Below are positions 60,780-64,000 of a DNA stretch of 64,000 nucleotides, in pieces (positions within the stretch are counted from its first letter, which is position 1; each line of letters begins with the position of its first letter). Under the pieces are notes generated by a model. It ran no database searches, was not told the origin of the DNA, and was given only the letters and a program-made list of their open reading frames with translations. The stretch covers positions 1 to 64,000 of the forward strand of contig NZ_FOTM01000013.1 of NCBI RefSeq assembly GCF_900114565.1, given 5' to 3'. The DNA comes from Leifsonia sp. CL147. GTDB lineage: Bacteria; Actinomycetota; Actinomycetes; Actinomycetales; Microbacteriaceae. The translations under genes and the position numbers were made by a program.

Positions 60780-61487
60780 TCAGGTGAGGTAGCCGTCCTC
60801 TGCGGCCCTGCGGATGAGGTCGGCCCGGGAGCTGGTCGGACGGCCCGCCTTTCCGTACTTCTCGCGGACGCGGCGCAGGTAGGTCTTCGCGGTCTCGTAC
60901 TGGACGTTCATCGCCTGTGCGACCTCCGAGGTGGTGCGTCCGTCGGCGTAGAGCACGAGCGCCTGTCGCTCGCCGTCGCTGAGGCGCGGCCGCGCGGACT
61001 CGGGGATGAGCGGCTTCGGACGCCATGCCTGCTGCGTGGGCGCCGTGCGCTCGGGTCCGCGGCCCGACGCTGCGAGGGCAGCGGTCAGCAGCTCGGTCAT
61101 CGGCTGCGACTTCGTGACGTACGCGACGGCGCCGGCGGCGAGCGCCGCATCCCGGTCCTCTGGCGTGTCGACGGCACTCAGGACGACGACCTTGGCCCCT
61201 GCCGCCCGGCAGGTGCGAACGCGCGCGCCGATCGAGACCGATTCCTTCAGCTGGAGGTCCATGATGACGAGGTCGGTGGGGAACGCCTCGCTGTGGACGA
61301 GCTCCAGCCAGCTGCTGGCGCGGACCACGAGGTCGAACTGGGGCGCGTTCTTCTCGATCCAGGAGGCGAGGCTGTCCAGGAGGATCTCGTGGTCGTCGAG
61401 AATCGCCAAGCGGATCGGAGGCTCGCCGTCGCGGCCAGCGGCCGGCGGGGTGGTCGCCGCCGGATCGTACGGAGGCGTTCGGGTCAT
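60780..61487 (-). CDS. LuxR-family response regulator with receiver domain
   Basis: A 235-aa protein. A Pro-rich 25-residue N-terminal extension precedes the receiver (LAILDDHEILLDSL, phospho-acceptor D77 in LVIMDLQLKES, VLSAVD, Lys in YVTKSQP). The C-terminal HTH (LSDGERQALVLYADGRTTSEVAQAMNVQYETAKTYLRRVREKYGKAGRP) is the slightly diverged LuxR type. The start overlaps the stop of the degenerate kinase gene by 4 nt, completing a three-gene kinase / pseudokinase / regulator operon. Confidence 0.9.
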   Translation of the reverse strand: MTRTPPYDPAATTPPAAGRDGEPPIRLAILDDHEILLDSLASWIEKNAPQFDLVVRASSWLELVHSEAFPTDLVIMDLQLKESVSIGARVRTCRAAGAKVVVLSAVDTPEDRDAALAAGAVAYVTKSQPMTELLTAALAASGRGPERTAPTQQAWRPKPLIPESARPRLSDGERQALVLYADGRTTSEVAQAMNVQYETAKTYLRRVREKYGKAGRPTSSRADLIRRAAEDGYLT

Positions 61488-62776
61488 CGTCTCCCCCTTT
61501 CGGGAACCGGGAAGCCGGCTTCGGGATAGGCGAACCGGACGGTCAGCTCGCTGCTCCGGAAGCGCATCGTCGCGCGCATGGCGACCGAGTTGAGGCAGCT
61601 GACGAACGGCAGCAGCGCGCGTCGCAGTTCCGAGCGGGGCTCCTCCACGTGCGCCCGCAGCAGGAAGACGGGCCGCTCGGGCTCGCTCGCCGAGATGCGT
61701 ACCGTCGAGGGGTCGAGGCCGGGACGCGCGGCGAGAGTGGCGACGAGCGCCCCCACGATCGCGCGCTGGTCCGCCGTCAGCACGCGCTCCAGCCGGTCGG
61801 GGTCATCGACGCGGGAGGAATCGGCTTGAGCTGCGGAGGTGGCGGGGGCTGCGGCGGCGGCGGGGGCCGCGGCTGCGGCGGGTTCAGAAGCTTCACCGGC
61901 CGCGAGCCTCGGTGCCAGAGCGAGCTGCACGGTGTCCTCGAGCCAGGTCCGTCGGACTGCTCGCACCGACATCGCGCGCAGATCCTCGGCGATCGCCCGT
62001 GCGCGCTCGCTGTCGCCGTGCGTGACAGCTCCGCGGCGCAGGAGGGCAGCGAGGAACGGGACGGCCTCCGCATCCAGAGCGGTCATCTGGTCCTGCACGA
62101 TCATCCGCTCCGCCGCCTGGCGCAGCTCGCCCTCCAGCCGGGTCTGGCCCTCGCGGGCGACCTCCCGCCAGCGCAGTGTCTCGCCGGTGAGCGTCCAGGC
62201 GTACCCGGCGCCGCCGGCAGCGAGCGCGAGGATCGGCGTCGCCGACACGGTCGCGTACACGAGCGGCACATTGGCGATCACGAGCGAACTCTGGGCCGCG
62301 GCGACGCCGCCTATCACGAGAGCCGAGACGATGGCACTGGCGGCCACCTCGCCGACCGGCCGGTACAGCGGCATCCAGACGAGGAGGAGCGCGACGGCGA
62401 TCTGGCCCCAGTCGTCCTGGAGGAGCTCGTTGCGTCCCCAGACCGACGAACTGAACAGGCACGCGGCCACCACGGTGACGCCGATCACCGAGAAATGCGA
62501 CCACCGTCCGAACGGCGCCAGGCCGGGGTGCGAACGGATGGAGGCGACGACCACGGCGATCAGCAGCACTCCGATCGCGATCACGGCGAGCGAGACGTCG
62601 CGCAGCTGGCCCGCGTGCAGGACCGTCGAATACACGGCGTAGGCGACGGCCACCCCGCCGAGCAGAGGGACCAGCAGCCAGGCCGACTGGGCCCCGATCG
62701 GGTCGAGCCGCTGCGGCGTGCGCTCCAGGGCAACGGAGCGTGCGCCGACGATGGTGCGAGCATTCAGACCGCTCAT
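61484..62776 (-). CDS. Membrane protein with degenerate kinase-like C-terminus
   Basis: A 430-aa protein. About six TM helices (residues 30-200) precede a helical region (REGQTRLEGELRQAAERMIVQDQMTALDAEAVPFL) where a DesK-type kinase has its H-box. A long Ala/Pro linker with AAAAAPAAAAAPA follows, and then a C-terminal domain without N- or G-boxes. It therefore looks like a pseudokinase or co-sensor derived from the adjacent true kinase. ATG at 62776 overlaps that kinase's stop (ATGA). Assignment is structural inference only. Confidence 0.65.
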   Translation of the reverse strand: MSGLNARTIVGARSVALERTPQRLDPIGAQSAWLLVPLLGGVAVAYAVYSTVLHAGQLRDVSLAVIAIGVLLIAVVVASIRSHPGLAPFGRWSHFSVIGVTVVAACLFSSSVWGRNELLQDDWGQIAVALLLVWMPLYRPVGEVAASAIVSALVIGGVAAAQSSLVIANVPLVYATVSATPILALAAGGAGYAWTLTGETLRWREVAREGQTRLEGELRQAAERMIVQDQMTALDAEAVPFLAALLRRGAVTHGDSERARAIAEDLRAMSVRAVRRTWLEDTVQLALAPRLAAGEASEPAAAAAPAAAAAPATSAAQADSSRVDDPDRLERVLTADQRAIVGALVATLAARPGLDPSTVRISASEPERPVFLLRAHVEEPRSELRRALLPFVSCLNSVAMRATMRFRSSELTVRFAYPEAGFPVPERGRR

Positions 62777-63996
62777 GCGGCGCCCTTGGTGACCGCTGCC
62801 CCGGGAGCGACGGGGATCGTCATGATGACCGTCGTGCCGATGTCCGCACTGGAGTAGATGTCGACCGAGCCGCCGACCCGCGCGATGCGATCCTGGACGG
62901 ACTGCCGGAGGCCCAGCCGGTCGGCGGCGGGTGCGGAAGCGGGGAACCCGCTGCCTCCGTCGACGACCATGACCGAGACGGATCCGCCGCCCGCCGACAG
63001 TGCGACTTCGGCACTCGCGCTTCCGGAGTGCCGGAGGACGTTGACCAGGCACTGCCGTACGGCGAGGCCGAGCGCGCGGCGCGCATCCTCCCCCAGCCGG
63101 GCATACGAGGTGCGATCGCCCGAGATATCGATGGCGAGCCCCTCGTCGCGCGCCGCCTCGATGGCGTGGTGCAGCTCGCTGTCGTACCAGGGATCGGCCG
63201 GTGCGGGGCGCTCGGACGGGCTTCCGGCAGCACCGGGAGGGCCGCTCGGGAGTCCGGGGAGCGTGCGGAGGTCGGCTTCGATCCGCCGGGCGAGACGGTC
63301 GTCGAGGGGGCCCGGCCGGGATCCCGCGAGTGCCAGGAGCTCGCTGAGTACGGTGTCGTGCAGGTCGGCAGCCGATGCCGCCGCCCGTTCCCGGCGGAGG
63401 TCGACGAGTCGCGCGTCCCGCACCGCCCGGTGGAGCGCCGTCTGCGCTCGGGACCGGGTCCCGCGCGTGAGTCCGTCGTACGCGAGGACTCCGACGAGCA
63501 GGAGGTAGGCGCCGAGGGAGACGGCGTCGGGAACGTACGCCCGCGAGGCGGTGGCGGCGCCCAGGATGACGGCGGTCTCCGCCAGGGCGAACCCCAGGCT
63601 CGCCCACAGGATGCCGGCCGGGGCTCCCGTACCGGTCCCGCCCACCAACGTCATCGCGATGACCGGCAGGGCGATCACGAAGAGGTTCGTGTCGCGGTAC
63701 GACGGCGTGCCGAGGAAGAGCGCCACGACGTAGAAGTAGGTGCACGCGGTTCCCACCAGGAGGTACGCGATCGTGAGCGCCACCGTACGGCCCCGGGAGA
63801 GTGCGAGCAGGACGACGACCATCGGGATGAGGACGAGCAGCGTCACCCACGACGCCATGGTGCCGTGCATCAGACTCGCGCTTCCGACGTTGACGACGGC
63901 CGCGGCGAGGCAGACGAGGCCCGCCCACCGGGCGGCTGCGGCGAGGGCGCGGGAGTTCGCGGGTCGCGCCAGGTGGCTGGGCAGACCGAGCGACAC
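62773..63996 (-). CDS. DesK/NarL-type sensor histidine kinase (5' end at window edge)
   Basis: A 407-aa kinase as seen. Six hydrophobic segments (residues about 22-175) precede the HisKA_3-like box AADLHDTVLSELLALAG (H213), N-box RQCLVNVLRHSG and G-boxes VDGGSGFPA and RLGLRQSVQDRIARVGG. GTG at 63996 is the first possible start, but the frame remains open to the edge at 64000, so more N-terminal sequence may exist. It should phosphorylate the regulator at 60780; the intervening pseudokinase is probably part of the sensor. Confidence 0.85.
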   Translation of the reverse strand: MSLGLPSHLARPANSRALAAAARWAGLVCLAAAVVNVGSASLMHGTMASWVTLLVLIPMVVVLLALSRGRTVALTIAYLLVGTACTYFYVVALFLGTPSYRDTNLFVIALPVIAMTLVGGTGTGAPAGILWASLGFALAETAVILGAATASRAYVPDAVSLGAYLLLVGVLAYDGLTRGTRSRAQTALHRAVRDARLVDLRRERAAASAADLHDTVLSELLALAGSRPGPLDDRLARRIEADLRTLPGLPSGPPGAAGSPSERPAPADPWYDSELHHAIEAARDEGLAIDISGDRTSYARLGEDARRALGLAVRQCLVNVLRHSGSASAEVALSAGGGSVSVMVVDGGSGFPASAPAADRLGLRQSVQDRIARVGGSVDIYSSADIGTTVIMTIPVAPGAAVTKGAA

Positions 63997-64000
63997 GTCG

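Overview
The window is high-GC actinobacterial DNA. The gene content and order point to a Microbacteriaceae-type organism (Leifsonia-like, which is an inference): the topA-tmk-holB block, a tad block with a 6C RNA beside it, an actinobacterial-style myo-inositol operon, and a RidA / small protein / PASTA-PBP / metallophosphoesterase block whose order recalls mycobacterial Rv3678c-Rv3683. Most genes are packed with 1-8 nt stop/start overlaps, so operons are easy to read.

Layout. 1-470: the 3' end of an IS3-type transposase, then a strict 40-bp tandem repeat. 467-7731 (minus strand): two operons for branched-chain/acyl-CoA catabolism. The first is an AsnC regulator, semialdehyde dehydrogenase, thiolase and HSD10-like SDR. 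The second is a 2-oxoacid dehydrogenase E1alpha and E1beta followed by a free-standing lipoyl domain and an alpha/beta hydrolase in place of a normal E2. 7857-8688: an HspR-like MerR gene divergent from hsp20. 8755-12883: a D-Ala-D-Ala carboxypeptidase and a secreted beta-propeller/PKD protein. 12978-27861: a myo-inositol locus, with iolC, a Cgl0158-type aldolase, iolA, iolB, iolD, an iolE-like gene, iolG, an isomerase and a DHFR-like gene on the minus strand. A sugar ABC transporter lies on plus, a GntR regulator diverges from iolC, and TGT-N4-ACA operator candidates occur at both ends.

28027-30040: an accessory pocket at tRNA-Thr(CGT). It holds an RHH/Doc toxin-antitoxin pair and then a RelE/antitoxin pair bracketed by a 44-bp duplication of the tRNA 3' half, which is the signature of a tRNA-integrated element. 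30120-37192: TetR, a secreted peptidase, holB, tmk and topA. 37479-40669: a small protein and a tad gene set. 40798-40880: a 6C RNA on the minus strand. 41029-47313: acs, ridA, a 55-aa protein, a class A PBP with PASTA domains and a metallophosphoesterase. 47350-54290: a less GC-rich, cell-wall-flavoured region around tRNA-Pro(CGG), with a PG-binding-like exported protein, a soluble two-component system, a Tat-signal protein, a large DUF1906-type protein without a signal peptide, and a multi-pass membrane protein. 54355-64000: a frameshifted FMN reductase, an LLM monooxygenase, an LPXTG protein, a DUF4012 protein, ugd, tdk, and a response regulator with a degenerate kinase and a true histidine kinase.

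Five observations are the most distinctive. (1) The Tat-protein / signal-less DUF1906 protein / membrane-protein set is divergent from a cytosolic sensor kinase. (2) A 20-nt promoter-like motif is shared by three exported-protein genes. (3) The E2 is split in an AcoC-like manner. (4) A toxin-antitoxin mini-island sits at tRNA-Thr. (5) Large perfect hairpins recur, including a dispersed palindrome family and an intra-operon 20-bp stem.
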